Below the pieces are notes generated by a model. That model was given only the letters and a program-made list of their open reading frames with translations. It had not been told where the DNA came from and made no database searches. From assembly GCA_019115145.1 (NCBI GenBank), contig DXED01000030.1, forward strand, positions 62,001 through 126,000: a DNA stretch of 64,000 bases. Reading direction: 5' to 3'. This stretch comes from Claveliimonas intestinigallinarum (GTDB taxonomy: Bacteria > Bacillota > Clostridia > Lachnospirales > Lachnospiraceae). Positions 42,589 through 51,704 of the stretch are shown one piece after another; the first letter of the stretch is position 1; every line of letters starts with the position of its first letter. Position numbers and translations under genes: made by a program.

Positions 42589-43647
42589 ATGGCGGGGAAG
42601 ATCATTGTAGCGGGGCACATCTGCCTGGACATCACCCCGGTCTTTGCCTCCGGGAAGACGCAGCCTCTCGCCAGCGTCCTGACTCCAGGAAAGCTGGTTC
42701 AGATGAAGGACGTGAACATCAGCACCGGCGGCGCCGTGGCCAACACGGGGCTGGCGCTTAAGGTGCTGGGGGCGGACGCGGAGCTCATGGGAAAGGTGGG
42801 GGACGACGAGTTCGGACAGATCGTCCTGGACCGTCTGAGAAAATACGGAGCGGAGGGAGGCATGCTGGTGTCCGCGGACAGCAGCACCTCCTACTCCGTG
42901 GTCATCGCTCCCCCCGGGACGGACCGTATCTTCCTCCACAACCCGGGGGCCAACGACACCTTCCGGGCAAAGGACCTGGATTTTGAAAAAATTGCACAGG
43001 CCGATTTCTTCCACTTCGGCTATCCCCCCATCATGCGGCACATGTACGAGAACGAGGGGGAGGAGCTGGCGGGGATCTTCCGCCGGGTGAAGGAGGCAGG
43101 CCTTACCACCTCCCTTGACATGGCGGCTGTGGACCCTGACTCAGACGCGGGGAAGGCGGACTGGGGGAAAATCCTGGAAAAAGTGCTCCCCTATGTGGAT
43201 TACTTTGTGCCCAGCGCGGAGGAGCTCTGCTTTATGGCGGACAGACCCCGCTATAAGGAGTGGATGACCCGGGCAGCAGGCGGGGATGTGACCTCTGTCA
43301 TCAGCGTGGAGGAGGACATCCGGCCGCTGGCAAAGAGAGTCCTTGACATGGGGGCTTCCAGCCTCCTGATCAAATGCGGCGCGCCGGGTATGTATTTTAC
43401 AGACGGGAAAAAAGAGATATTTGAGAGAAGCTATAAACCGGAGAGAGTGCTCTCCGGGACGGGAGCCGGGGACACCAGCATCGCGGCGTTCCTGAAGGCC
43501 CGGATGGAGGGGCGCTCCACAGAAGAAAGCCTCCATCTGGCAGCGGCCACAGGGGCCAGCTGCGTGGAGGCCTACGACGCTCTTGGCGGTCTTCGCTCCT
43601 TTGAGGAGCTGGAGCGCAGGATAAATGAAGGATGGGAGAAGCTGTAG
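42589..43647 (+). CDS. PfkB-family carbohydrate kinase
   Basis: A 352-residue ribokinase-family enzyme. STGGAVANTGLAL (substrate side) and SGTGAGDTSIAAFL (anion hole and catalytic Asp) are both intact. It probably phosphorylates the keto-sugar formed by the upstream enzymes before aldol cleavage. It begins eight bases after the aldolase, and is the last gene of the operon; no transporter is included. Confidence 0.88.
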   Translation: MAGKIIVAGHICLDITPVFASGKTQPLASVLTPGKLVQMKDVNISTGGAVANTGLALKVLGADAELMGKVGDDEFGQIVLDRLRKYGAEGGMLVSADSSTSYSVVIAPPGTDRIFLHNPGANDTFRAKDLDFEKIAQADFFHFGYPPIMRHMYENEGEELAGIFRRVKEAGLTTSLDMAAVDPDSDAGKADWGKILEKVLPYVDYFVPSAEELCFMADRPRYKEWMTRAAGGDVTSVISVEEDIRPLAKRVLDMGASSLLIKCGAPGMYFTDGKKEIFERSYKPERVLSGTGAGDTSIAAFLKARMEGRSTEESLHLAAATGASCVEAYDALGGLRSFEELERRINEGWEKL

Positions 43648-43667
43648 GGTGGAGGAAATGGTGCTGA

Positions 43668-45281
43668 TCACGCCATCACCCTTGTCTCCTCCACAACAGG
43701 AAAGGTGAGCTGTACCTTGAACTGGTCGCCGTCCACGGTGACCTGCAGCCCGCCTTTCATGTTTTTTACAAAGCTTTCCGCTATGGCGAGGCCCAGGCCG
43801 TGTCCCTCCGTGTTCCTGGACTTGTCTCCCCTGGCGAACCGCTCCATGATCTCCTCCGAGGTAAAATCCATCTCGTAGGCGGCGGTGTTCTTGATGGTGA
43901 CCTGGACCTGGGAGGCCCGCCGCTCGGCGATGATGTAGATGCGGGTCCCGGCAAGGGAGTATTTCAGGGCGTTTCCGATCAGGTTCTGGAGCACCCGGTA
44001 CATCTTTTTGCCGTCCCCTGTGAACTTGAGGGGCATCTCCGGCAGGGCTTCACGGATGACCATGCCGCTGCTCTTTATGGCGTCCTCCATGTCCCCCAGC
44101 GTCTGCTCCAGCAGCTTTTTCATGTCCAGTGTCTCCAGGTGGAGCTCTGCGGTGCCGCTGGTGGATTTGGACAGGTCAAAGATGTCCTGGATCATGTCTT
44201 TTAAGCTCTCCATCCGGGAGGACAGCACCTCCACGTAGTCCTTTGCCGCGTCGCTTAGGGGCTCCTGCTTTAAGAGGTCCACATACCCGATCATGGAGGT
44301 CAGAGGAGTCTTCAGGTCGTGGGACACATTGGTGATAAGGTCGATCTTCATCCGCTCCGCCCGCATCTGCTTATCCAGGATGGTCTGCAGGCTTTCGCTG
44401 ATCTCTTCCAGCTGGCAGGAGGCGGGATACAGGTCCGACCTGGCGCCCAGGGAGGTGCGGACAGACAGGTCCCCGTCTGCCATGGCCCTTATCTGCCCGA
44501 GGAGCTGCCCAAGATCTGCGTAGAGCCGGTTGTTCTCAAAGGTCCGGGCGGCGGCCAGAAAGGCCAGAAGCCCGCCGGCGATGCCCAGGATGGTCAGCTC
44601 GTTTGCCCCGTACCAGGTGGAGAGCAGAAAGAAGCAGAAGATGCCAAGGAGGATGCCTCCTGCCACCAGGAAGAAGGACAGAAGATATTTTGTGCGCAGC
44701 TGCTTCTCAAAGGGAGTGGAGCTCTTCCACCTCCGGTACAGCCTGCATGTGAAGGAGGTGCCCCCCCAGATGCCAAGGAGACGGCGCCGGATCAGCAGGA
44801 TGAGGCAGCCGAGAAAGAGGAGGGACAGGGGGAAGAAGAGGAGCGCGCAGCCAAGCGTCAGGCTCTCCAGACCGTAAAAGACGAAAAAGCCTGCCAGGGA
44901 CTCGGACTGAAAGATCACAGACCTTAGCTCACCCACCCACAGAAATCCTGTGAGGACAGCTGCGGCCAGCAAAAGCTCAGCGCTGAGCTGGTCCAGAGCC
45001 CGCACCTTCAGCTTTTTCCAGCCGTCTGCCCTGGAGCGGAAAAAGTGCAGGTAGAGATAGGCGGCCAGCGCAGCCCCCGCCAGGAGTCCAAGGCCCAGGG
45101 CGTACGTCTCCCAGATGGGGGACGAGTAGGAGACGCTGTACCACCTGATGTAAAAATTGCGCTGGTAAATAAACCTGTACGCCGCAAATGTGGCCACAGC
45201 GCCGCCAAGCAGCCAGAGCCCGAAGGCGGCTTTCGCCCAGAGGGGTACAGATCTCAGTTTTTCTGCTGCGGATTTAATCAT
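43668..45281 (-). CDS. Membrane sensor histidine kinase
   Basis: A 537-residue kinase with about six membrane helices in the first 240 residues, a HAMP-like linker, a HisKA domain with NVSHDLKTPLTSMIGY (phospho-His) and a HATPase domain with NLIGNALKYS and GHGLGLAIAESF. I use the ATG at 45281, which overlaps the response regulator end by eight bases; a TTG at 45302 is an alternative. No large outer sensor domain is seen, which suggests sensing within the membrane. Confidence 0.88.
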   Translation of the reverse strand: MIKSAAEKLRSVPLWAKAAFGLWLLGGAVATFAAYRFIYQRNFYIRWYSVSYSSPIWETYALGLGLLAGAALAAYLYLHFFRSRADGWKKLKVRALDQLSAELLLAAAVLTGFLWVGELRSVIFQSESLAGFFVFYGLESLTLGCALLFFPLSLLFLGCLILLIRRRLLGIWGGTSFTCRLYRRWKSSTPFEKQLRTKYLLSFFLVAGGILLGIFCFFLLSTWYGANELTILGIAGGLLAFLAAARTFENNRLYADLGQLLGQIRAMADGDLSVRTSLGARSDLYPASCQLEEISESLQTILDKQMRAERMKIDLITNVSHDLKTPLTSMIGYVDLLKQEPLSDAAKDYVEVLSSRMESLKDMIQDIFDLSKSTSGTAELHLETLDMKKLLEQTLGDMEDAIKSSGMVIREALPEMPLKFTGDGKKMYRVLQNLIGNALKYSLAGTRIYIIAERRASQVQVTIKNTAAYEMDFTSEEIMERFARGDKSRNTEGHGLGLAIAESFVKNMKGGLQVTVDGDQFKVQLTFPVVEETRVMA

Positions 45282-45987
45282 ATTTTTCAATCTTGTAGCC
45301 AATTCCCCACACCACCTTTAAATATTTTGGATTTTTCGGAGTGATCTCGATCTTCTCCCGTATCCTGCGTATATGGACCATCACCGTCTTCTCACCGGCG
45401 TAGGCGTCCTCCTGCCACACCCGGCTGTAGATCTGCTCTGCCGAGAAGACGTAGCCAGGGTGCTCCATGAGAAGCTCCAGGATCTTGTACTCTGTGGCTG
45501 TCAGCCGGACCGGCTCCCCGTCCACGGTGAGCTGTTTTGTGTTCCGGTCCAGCAGGAGACCGCCGTTTTTCAGCACATTGCCGGAGCCGCTCCCCTCACC
45601 TGCCGGAGCCGCTCCCAGAGAAAAATATCTTCTCAGCTGGGACCGCACCCGGGCCATCAGCTCCGCCGTGTTGTAGGGCTTTGTCACATAGTCGTCAGCG
45701 CCCATGGTGAGGCCGGAGACCTTGTCGCTCTCCTCCGTCTTGGCGGATAGGATGATGACAGGGATGTTGTGCTTCTGGCGGATGCGCATGAGGGCGGAGA
45801 GCCCGTTAAGCTGCGGCATCATCACGTCCAGGAGGATCAGGTGGACCGTGTCAGTCTCCAGCCGGTCCAGAGCCTCCATGCCGTTAAAGGCCGTCAGCAC
45901 CCGGTAGCCCTCCAGCTCCAGGAGCTTGCCCAGAGAGCGGACGATCTCCCGGTCATCGTCCACTACTAAAATGCTGTATTGTTCCAT
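45274..45987 (-). CDS. OmpR-family response regulator
   Basis: A 237-residue regulator: receiver domain (VVDDDREI, phospho-acceptor in LILLDVMMP, TKPY) and C-terminal winged helix (TATEYKILELLMEHPG, KTVMVHIRRIREKI). GGAGGGG lies before the ATG at 45987; an upstream ATG at 46014 has no site. It diverges from the PH-domain pair, which may be in its regulon. Confidence 0.93.
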   Translation of the reverse strand: MEQYSILVVDDDREIVRSLGKLLELEGYRVLTAFNGMEALDRLETDTVHLILLDVMMPQLNGLSALMRIRQKHNIPVIILSAKTEESDKVSGLTMGADDYVTKPYNTAELMARVRSQLRRYFSLGAAPAGEGSGSGNVLKNGGLLLDRNTKQLTVDGEPVRLTATEYKILELLMEHPGYVFSAEQIYSRVWQEDAYAGEKTVMVHIRRIREKIEITPKNPKYLKVVWGIGYKIEKYD

Positions 45988-46086
45988 CAAAATCCCCTCC
46001 GTTTTTGTTTTCAAATGCAGTATAGCAGATGGATATGAGTTTTTTTCTTCATAATTCTAACATTTTTTTTAAGAAATGAGAATGGA

Positions 46087-46115
46087 TTGACCTGCTTGTA
46101 TTATTGTGATAGTAT
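46087..46115 (+). promoter_or_regulatory. Promoter of the PH-domain gene pair
   Basis: TTGACC (46087-46092), 17-base spacer and TAGTAT (46110-46115), 36 bases before the start. Confidence 0.6.
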
Positions 46116-46150
46116 AAAACAACAAAGACGATACAGAGGAGGAAATGAAC

Positions 46151-46654
46151 ATGGTATATGAGAGGCTGTCAAAAAATGCCCTGCGCTGCATGTACGCGGC
46201 GGGGGCGGTCACAGGCGTCATCCTGCTGGCAATCATAGGGGCCGTGGATTACTTCTGGGTGTTCCCAAAGGATATTGTCATCGGGAAATGGCTCTCTTTT
46301 GGGGCAGCCCTCCTGATCCTGTTCGATGTGTGTGTCAGCCCCTGGTTCCGCTTTTATCGTTACCGCTATGGCATCAATGAGGAGTGCATCGACATACAGG
46401 AGGGCTACCTCTTCGTGAAAAGGCATATCGTACCCATTGAGAGGCTTCACAAGCTGGAAATGCGGATCGGCCCCCTGGACCGGGCCTTCGGGGTGGCGAA
46501 GGTGATCGTCACCACAGCGGGAGGGGACGTGACCATCGCCTTCCTGGACACAGAACGGGCGGAGAGGATCGCGGAAGCTCTTAAGAAGCGGATCAACGAG
46601 ATCGTGGCAGAGCAGAGAGAAGAGAGGCGGGAGATGGGCCATGGAAGAAAATAA
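46151..46654 (+). CDS. YdbS-like PH-domain membrane protein
   Basis: A 167-residue protein with two membrane helices (residues 14-60) followed by a bacterial PH-2 domain (GINEECIDIQEGYLFVKRHIVPIERLHKL). The ATG at 46151 is at the right distance from GAGGAGG; the ATG at 46145 is too close. In Bacillus subtilis, YdbS/YdbT-type pairs protect against membrane-active peptides; here the same role is inference. It overlaps the next gene by 14 bases. Confidence 0.82.
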   Translation: MVYERLSKNALRCMYAAGAVTGVILLAIIGAVDYFWVFPKDIVIGKWLSFGAALLILFDVCVSPWFRFYRYRYGINEECIDIQEGYLFVKRHIVPIERLHKLEMRIGPLDRAFGVAKVIVTTAGGDVTIAFLDTERAERIAEALKKRINEIVAEQREERREMGHGRK

Positions 46655-48155
46655 AAAGTTCAGAAATCATGTGTCCGTGGTAGCGGAGCGAGTGGGGGCC
46701 GGAACCTACGCCCTTCTGGCAGTCCTGGCGGGCATCTTTATACAGAACGCGGACGAGCTGCTGGATGTGGGCGGCTCTCTTCTGGCGGACAGAAGGGCCC
46801 TTTTGTACCTTCTCATCTGTCTCGGCCTTCTGCTTGTCAGCATCGGAAAGACCTGGTGGACCTGGTCGAAGACATGGATCTCCATCCAGGATCAGGCCAT
46901 TGTCATTGAGAAGCGCACGGTCAACGGCTCGGAACATGTCATCGGCATTAAAAATATCTCCAACATTAACCTGGAGCAGAACCTCTTTGAGATGCTCATG
47001 GGCACCTGCAAGGTCAAGATGGACACAGGGAGCCTCTCCACCGCCAACAGCACAGATGTGACCATTGTCCTGAAAAAGGCGAAGGCGGAGGCCTTTAAGG
47101 ACAAAGTGGAGTCACTCCTGAGAGGGGAGGATGCGGCAGCTGCGCCGCGGGAAGTCCAGGAGGAGACCTACGACTTCCGGGCCGGCTCCGGGGACATTAT
47201 CCGCCACGGCGTCTGCTCCATGAGCGTACTGTCCATCGTAGTCGTGATCCTGGGCCTTGTGGGCGCTGTGGTTATGGCGGCGGAGGCGCTGGGGCAGGAG
47301 AATGCCCTGGACTCCCTCCTTCGGTCCGCGGTGAGCCTTCTGGCAGCCATCGCCATCATCCTGTCCGCCGTGTGGGACATTGTGAAGGATTTTGTGCGGT
47401 ATCTGGATTTCCGCGTGAAGCGGCAGCGGGACCGGATCTGTATCCGATACGGTGTGCTGAAGAAGGTGGAGTACACCATTCCCGTGGATATGATACAGGC
47501 GCTGAAGTTCCGCCAGACGCTGATCGCCCGCCTTCTGGGGAAATATATGGTGGAGATCGTGAATGTGGGCATGGGGGACGACAAGGCGGAGAAAAACTCC
47601 TTTCTCATTCTCTACAGCTCGGAGAAGGAGGTATATGAGAGGCTGCGGGTCATTTTGCCGGAGTTTGCTGCTATCGCGGCCCGGCAGGTGCAAAGGCAGC
47701 CCCGTTCCGCCTGGGCTGCCTGGCTCTGTCCCCTCTTCCTGTATGAGGGATGTGTGGCAGCGGCAGGAGCGCTGGCTCTCCTGTGGATGCCGGACTATAT
47801 TCCGGCGGCGTACATGCAGCTGTACCATGTGGCGGCGGCAGCAGGCCTTATCCTCCTCGCGGCGGCGGGTCCGGCTGTCCTGGCTCTGCGCTATCTCACA
47901 TCCGGTCTTGTCATGAGCGACGGATTTGTCAAGGCCGTCTCAGGTTGCTTTGGGCGCAGAGTGGTGGCGGTGCGGTATGCGAATGTGCAGTACGTGACCC
48001 TGGAGCAGAATTTCATCGCCCGGGCCTGCGGCATATGCAAGGGGACACTCCACCTTCTGGCGGGGGCAGAGAACATGGCCCACGGGCTCCCCTATTTTGA
48101 CGCCCGGCGGGCGGATCAGATGAGAGAGAAGATGTGCGGAGGGACTGAAGATTAA
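46641..48155 (+). CDS. YdbT-like protein with repeated PH-2 domains
   Basis: A 504-residue membrane protein with three PH-2-like repeats, each following a pair of helices (around residues 75-165, 255-350 and 410-495). Repeated cores include RTVNGSEHVIGIKNISNINLEQ, RYGVLKKVEYTIPVDMIQAL and RRVVAVRYANVQYVTLEQN. It is translated with the preceding gene and probably forms a complex with it. Confidence 0.82.
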   Translation: MEENKKFRNHVSVVAERVGAGTYALLAVLAGIFIQNADELLDVGGSLLADRRALLYLLICLGLLLVSIGKTWWTWSKTWISIQDQAIVIEKRTVNGSEHVIGIKNISNINLEQNLFEMLMGTCKVKMDTGSLSTANSTDVTIVLKKAKAEAFKDKVESLLRGEDAAAAPREVQEETYDFRAGSGDIIRHGVCSMSVLSIVVVILGLVGAVVMAAEALGQENALDSLLRSAVSLLAAIAIILSAVWDIVKDFVRYLDFRVKRQRDRICIRYGVLKKVEYTIPVDMIQALKFRQTLIARLLGKYMVEIVNVGMGDDKAEKNSFLILYSSEKEVYERLRVILPEFAAIAARQVQRQPRSAWAAWLCPLFLYEGCVAAAGALALLWMPDYIPAAYMQLYHVAAAAGLILLAAAGPAVLALRYLTSGLVMSDGFVKAVSGCFGRRVVAVRYANVQYVTLEQNFIARACGICKGTLHLLAGAENMAHGLPYFDARRADQMREKMCGGTED

Positions 48156-48189
48156 TAGACTTCATCTATAAGTGTATTTTCAAAATCAA

Positions 48190-48219
48190 TTGGCAATTAT
48201 GCTCCGAAATTACTATACT
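48190..48219 (+). promoter_or_regulatory. Promoter of the small acidic protein gene
   Basis: TTGGCA (48190-48195), 18-base spacer and TATACT (48214-48219). Confidence 0.5.
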
Positions 48220-48252
48220 TAGAGATAGAAAAAACATTAGGAGGTAATGGAA

Positions 48253-48675
48253 ATGTCAATTACAGCGGAAACCGCAAAACAGCATGAAAATGATCCAGCA
48301 GTGCTTTGCTGCAGGGCGGAGGCAGGGATCACCATTGAGGCCGCAAACCTTGAAGATCCTGCCATTTTTGATGAGCTGGTTGACTCCGGACTGCTGTCTC
48401 TGGACGGCTGCCTGAAGATCAAACAGGTACTTGGCGCAAAGCTGACCAAGACAAGCGACTCCTTATGTCCTCTTACACCTGACAATGTGGAAGGATACAA
48501 GGATGACAACGGCGAGGAAGAAACGCCGCAGGAGGAGACAGCTGAAGAGACGTCAGCAGCACCGGCAGTGGAGGCAGCTGCCAGCGTGCAGGGAGCAGTT
48601 ACGACCATCAAGAGCGGTAAGGTTGTAATCTCTATCAAGGAAGGAAAGGATATCTATCTGGAGCTTCCTATCTAA
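48253..48675 (+). CDS. Small acidic protein of unknown function
   Basis: I do not recognise this 140-residue protein. It has a globular N-terminal part with two cysteines together (VLCCRAEAG) and an LDGCLKIKQVLGAKLT segment, an acidic alanine/glutamate/threonine-rich linker (residues 85-110), and a C-terminal IKSGKVVISIKEGKDIYLELPI-like beta segment. It has no signal or membrane helix. The ATG at 48253 is at normal distance from AGGAGG; the ATG at 48247 is too near. It has its own promoter and lies alone. Confidence 0.65.
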   Translation: MSITAETAKQHENDPAVLCCRAEAGITIEAANLEDPAIFDELVDSGLLSLDGCLKIKQVLGAKLTKTSDSLCPLTPDNVEGYKDDNGEEETPQEETAEETSAAPAVEAAASVQGAVTTIKSGKVVISIKEGKDIYLELPI

Positions 48676-48783
48676 TCCAGCCAGAAAGCCGGCAGAGAAA
48701 AATGGGGTGAAATGATCTGCCGCAGGCCCGCATATCCGAATTGTTTTTTGTTGCTATGGAATGATAAATAAGACATATAAAAA

Positions 48784-48807
48784 GGCGGCTCCCTTTCGGG
48801 AACCGCC
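48784..48807 (-). terminator. Terminator of the hsp20 gene
   Basis: Ten-position stem with one mismatch (48784-48793 with 48798-48807), loop TTTC. On the minus strand it is followed by five T residues. Confidence 0.75.
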
Positions 48808-48841
48808 CATTCCATTTCCGGGGAAATGATCCTCCGGAAAA

Positions 48842-49303
48842 TTATCCTTCAATGGCAATGTAGTCATTCTTTTCAACAGCCTTTGCGTCCTTCTTCGGAA
48901 CAGTCAGCTTCAGGATACCGTCCTCATATTTGGCTTTGATCTCATCCTGAGTTACGCCCTCGCCCACATAGAAGCTTCTGCTCATGGCACCTGCGTAACG
49001 CTCCTTGCGGATGTATTTGCCTTTCTTATCCTTCTCGTCCTTGTCAAGGCCCTTGGCAGCGGAGATGGTAAGGTATCCGTTCTCCAGCTTGGCATTGATC
49101 TCGTCCTTCTTAAATCCAGGCAGGTCAATGTCTACCTCATAGGTGTCATCGGTCTCCTTTACATCGGTCTTCATCATATTTTTAGCATGTTTTCCATATA
49201 ACGGGTTCTTCTTTCCAAAGAAGTATTTGTCAAAATCATCATCGAATGGGAAGTCCATCCAGTCATCAAATAAGTTTTCTCCAAAAATACTAGGCATCAT
49301 CAT
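48842..49303 (-). CDS. hsp20: Hsp20/alpha-crystallin small heat-shock protein
   Basis: A 153-residue chaperone. The alpha-crystallin domain covers residues 45-150 (DTYEVDIDLPGFKKDEINAK, then GILKLTVPKKD). It keeps unfolded proteins from aggregating in the cytoplasm. GAAAGGAGAT precedes the first of three consecutive ATG codons. The promoter and a CIRCE-like operator lie about 150 bases upstream, indicating HrcA control. Confidence 0.93.
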   Translation of the reverse strand: MMMPSIFGENLFDDWMDFPFDDDFDKYFFGKKNPLYGKHAKNMMKTDVKETDDTYEVDIDLPGFKKDEINAKLENGYLTISAAKGLDKDEKDKKGKYIRKERYAGAMSRSFYVGEGVTQDEIKAKYEDGILKLTVPKKDAKAVEKNDYIAIEG

Positions 49304-49451
49304 AAGTCATATCTCCTTTCAAAAGATCATATGTTGTAAGTTGTTAGCACTGTCGGAGAAATCCGAGGTGTTGTGTTCCCTGAACATCGGAGACGTTCTG
49401 TTCTTCCGGAGCGCTGCTCCTTTTTGAACCCCTTTCCTTTGTTCTGGTTGT

Positions 49452-49480
49452 ACTATAACACTTATTATTAGCAGTGTCAA
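49452..49480 (-). promoter_or_regulatory. Promoter of hsp20
   Basis: On the minus strand, TTGACA (49480-49475), 17-base spacer and TATAGT (49457-49452). Confidence 0.75.
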
Positions 49481-49494
49481 GAGGTGAGTGCTAA
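49468..49494. promoter_or_regulatory. CIRCE-like HrcA operator
   Basis: TTAGCAGTG, nine bases, GAGTGCTAA. The right arm is perfect CIRCE, the left differs from TTAGCACTC at two positions. It overlaps the -35 box of hsp20. Confidence 0.75.
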
Positions 49495-49620
49495 TTTTTT
49501 TAAAAAAATTTTTGACCCGTTTTTTTTGCAAAGGTACATCTGTTTACACCTCCTGTGCCCATTTTACCCCTCATATGGCGCGGCAGGCAATCTACTGGCA
49601 GGAGAGTTGCGCCTTTTGCC

Positions 49621-50637
49621 TCAGTTTGCATCAAGCTGGTAGCCGCTCGGATCCATGGAGAACTCCGCGCTGGAGAGGAACTGCGCGTTCTGCTTCTCCA
49701 CATCGGACAGGACAGACTCGCTGAAGTCCTCCGGGGAGACAGTCCCGCTGTACCAGCTCTGGCCGTTGAAATAATCCTGAAGCTCACGGGAATGGAACAT
49801 CCGTCCGTGGCGCGCGTAAATCTCATTTTTGGCATAGTTGATCTCCTTCAGGGACAGGCCGCTTAAGTCCTTTTCCGTGAGAAGCCGGGTGCTGCTCTGT
49901 GGAAGAATGTAACCGCCGCTGGCAGAAATAGAAGAGGAGGCAGAGTCGTCTTCGGATCCCATCTGACTCTTCTCGTAAGCTGTGATCAGATCCTTCCCGT
50001 CCCTGTCGGAAATCTCATAGGGCATGATGTACAGCTCATTGCTGTCAATGTACATCTGTCCGTCAACCCGGATCTTCTGGTTGGAGCTGAGCTCATCCAG
50101 CATGCCCTCCGGGAGCAGGGAGTCATCGATGGAGGCCCTGTCTATATCCTCCAGAAGGATCTCCGTCCCATCCGAATTTCTCCCGTAAAAGGAAAGCCCG
50201 TCATCCCAGCGGAGGAGCTTCTGGTTCCCCGCTGCGCTCCTGACATACCCCTCCAGGCGGAGCTGGCCTCCGGTAGTCAGGTTGAAATCCGCGTCAGAGG
50301 GATCTGGCTTCTCCTCTGTCTCCGGGTCAGCCCCGTCCTCAGCTTCCGTGTCATTTTCCGCGGCATCCTCTGTCTTTGCAGTCTGGCCGCCTTTGGAGGA
50401 GCTGTCCCCGGGAGTGCGTGTGAAGAAAAATACCGCTCCGGCTATGGCGAGCACCAGCACCGCCGCGGCGGCCGCTATCAGCAGGGGCATTTTTTTCTTT
50501 CCCCGGGGTTTTTGTTCCTCCGGGTCCTCCGGAAAATCGAGGGAGGGATCCAGGGGCATGTCGTCCAGCCTTTCGCCGCACTCAGCGCAGAAGGTGGAGG
50601 CGTCGGGGGTCTCTTGACCGCAGTAAGGGCATTTCAT
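49621..50637 (-). CDS. Zinc-ribbon membrane protein with YARHG domain
   Basis: A 338-residue protein: an N-terminal zinc ribbon (C3, C6, C17, C20), a membrane helix (residues about 50-72), an acidic linker (78-115), a domain of unknown kind and a C-terminal YARHG domain (NEIYARHGRMFHSRELQDYFNG, WYSG). With the ribbon inside, the YARHG end should lie outside. YARHG proteins are presumed to act at the cell surface, but no reaction is known. Confidence 0.8.
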   Translation of the reverse strand: MKCPYCGQETPDASTFCAECGERLDDMPLDPSLDFPEDPEEQKPRGKKKMPLLIAAAAAVLVLAIAGAVFFFTRTPGDSSSKGGQTAKTEDAAENDTEAEDGADPETEEKPDPSDADFNLTTGGQLRLEGYVRSAAGNQKLLRWDDGLSFYGRNSDGTEILLEDIDRASIDDSLLPEGMLDELSSNQKIRVDGQMYIDSNELYIMPYEISDRDGKDLITAYEKSQMGSEDDSASSSISASGGYILPQSSTRLLTEKDLSGLSLKEINYAKNEIYARHGRMFHSRELQDYFNGQSWYSGTVSPEDFSESVLSDVEKQNAQFLSSAEFSMDPSGYQLDAN

Positions 50638-50772
50638 GGCAGTGTCCGTCCTTTCATAGATTTTTCTTGATTTACAGTCTCCTGGTAAAGATACTTTGAT
50701 TATACATTTTGCGCTAAGATCCGTCCATAAAAACCTTTACACAGCCTGCCCGTCCCCGTCCCGGTCAGTGCT

Positions 50773-51441
50773 TTACGCGCTCTGCTCATCCTCCAGCTTC
50801 CATCTGGCCAGCACCTTGCCGAACTGTCTGGCGATGAGCCCCACCATGACGGCCGCGGCCACGGTTCCCTCCCGGACGCCCTGAAGGCGGCCGGTAAAGC
50901 TGATGGATAAGATACAGGCAATGATGACGAGAGTCACGTCAAAGCCCACCTTCATGTAGCCGAATTTGAGCGAGGGGATTGCCCTGCAGATGGCCAGCAC
51001 CACCCCTTCTCCGGCCAGCACTACCACGCCGGCCTTCACCTCCAGGCTGACGCCGGCAGCCACCAGCAGGATACCGATGAGGCAGACGATCCACTGCTGC
51101 CAGTATGTATGGCAGGAGATGCCCTGCACGGCCCACACGCCGAAGTCCGTCAGATAACCGAAGAAAAAGGCTACCGGGAGCTGCATGAGCTGGATGGGAT
51201 GATAGTTCCTCCGCAGGATCAGGATCTGCAGGAGGATAAAGAAGCAGTGCATGACGATGGTGGCTGTCCCCACAGTCAGGGGAGAGAAAAGGCTGACCAC
51301 ATAGGGTACGCTTGATATGGGAGAAGTGCCAAGGCTCGCTTTGATGGAGAAGGCCACGCCGAAGGCCATGATGGCCAGGCCTGCAAGAAGGAGCAGATAG
51401 CGCTTCAGAATGTAGATAGTTAGTCTGTTCAATGTTGTCAT
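50773..51441 (-). CDS. YitT/YczE-like membrane protein
   Basis: A 222-residue protein with five or six membrane helices and repeated LGTSPISSVPYVVSL and GEGVVLAICRAIP segments seen in the YczE/DUF6198 group. Function is not established. AGGAATGAC precedes the ATG. A -10-like TATAAT lies upstream on the minus strand at 51524-51519. It is a distant relative of 10025-10654. Confidence 0.75.
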   Translation of the reverse strand: MTTLNRLTIYILKRYLLLLAGLAIMAFGVAFSIKASLGTSPISSVPYVVSLFSPLTVGTATIVMHCFFILLQILILRRNYHPIQLMQLPVAFFFGYLTDFGVWAVQGISCHTYWQQWIVCLIGILLVAAGVSLEVKAGVVVLAGEGVVLAICRAIPSLKFGYMKVGFDVTLVIIACILSISFTGRLQGVREGTVAAAVMVGLIARQFGKVLARWKLEDEQSA

Positions 51442-51644
51442 TCCTTTCTGAAAATACAGCGCCGCTGACGGGCGCCTGGATGTCTGTCAGCCAAAGCCGC
51501 ACTTTTGCCGACGTCTCTATTATAACACTTTCAGACAAAACTGTATCCTGCAATATGCCGGTGCAAAATATGCGGTGCGGATCAGTGTGGCGGAGGAAAG
51601 AGTGTAATAAACGAAAATAAAAACAATAATTATCAGATAAATAA

Positions 51645-51673
51645 TTGACTAATACAGAAAAAGGAACTACAAT
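51645..51673 (+). promoter_or_regulatory. Promoter of the small-gene/HAD unit
   Basis: TTGACT (51645-51650), 17-base spacer and TACAAT (51668-51673), 32 bases before the start. Confidence 0.6.
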
Positions 51674-51704
51674 TATAGCAAAGACAAGAAGGGAGGCGGA
51701 AGCT

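Larger units (their letters stand above)
49304..49620. other. Control region between hsp20 and the YARHG gene
   Basis: These 317 bases hold the hsp20 promoter, the CIRCE-like site and a leader of about 140 bases. The part 49,500-49,620 contains a GGCGC/GCGCC inverted repeat that could serve as terminator of the gene at 49621. No small gene is evident. Confidence 0.45.
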
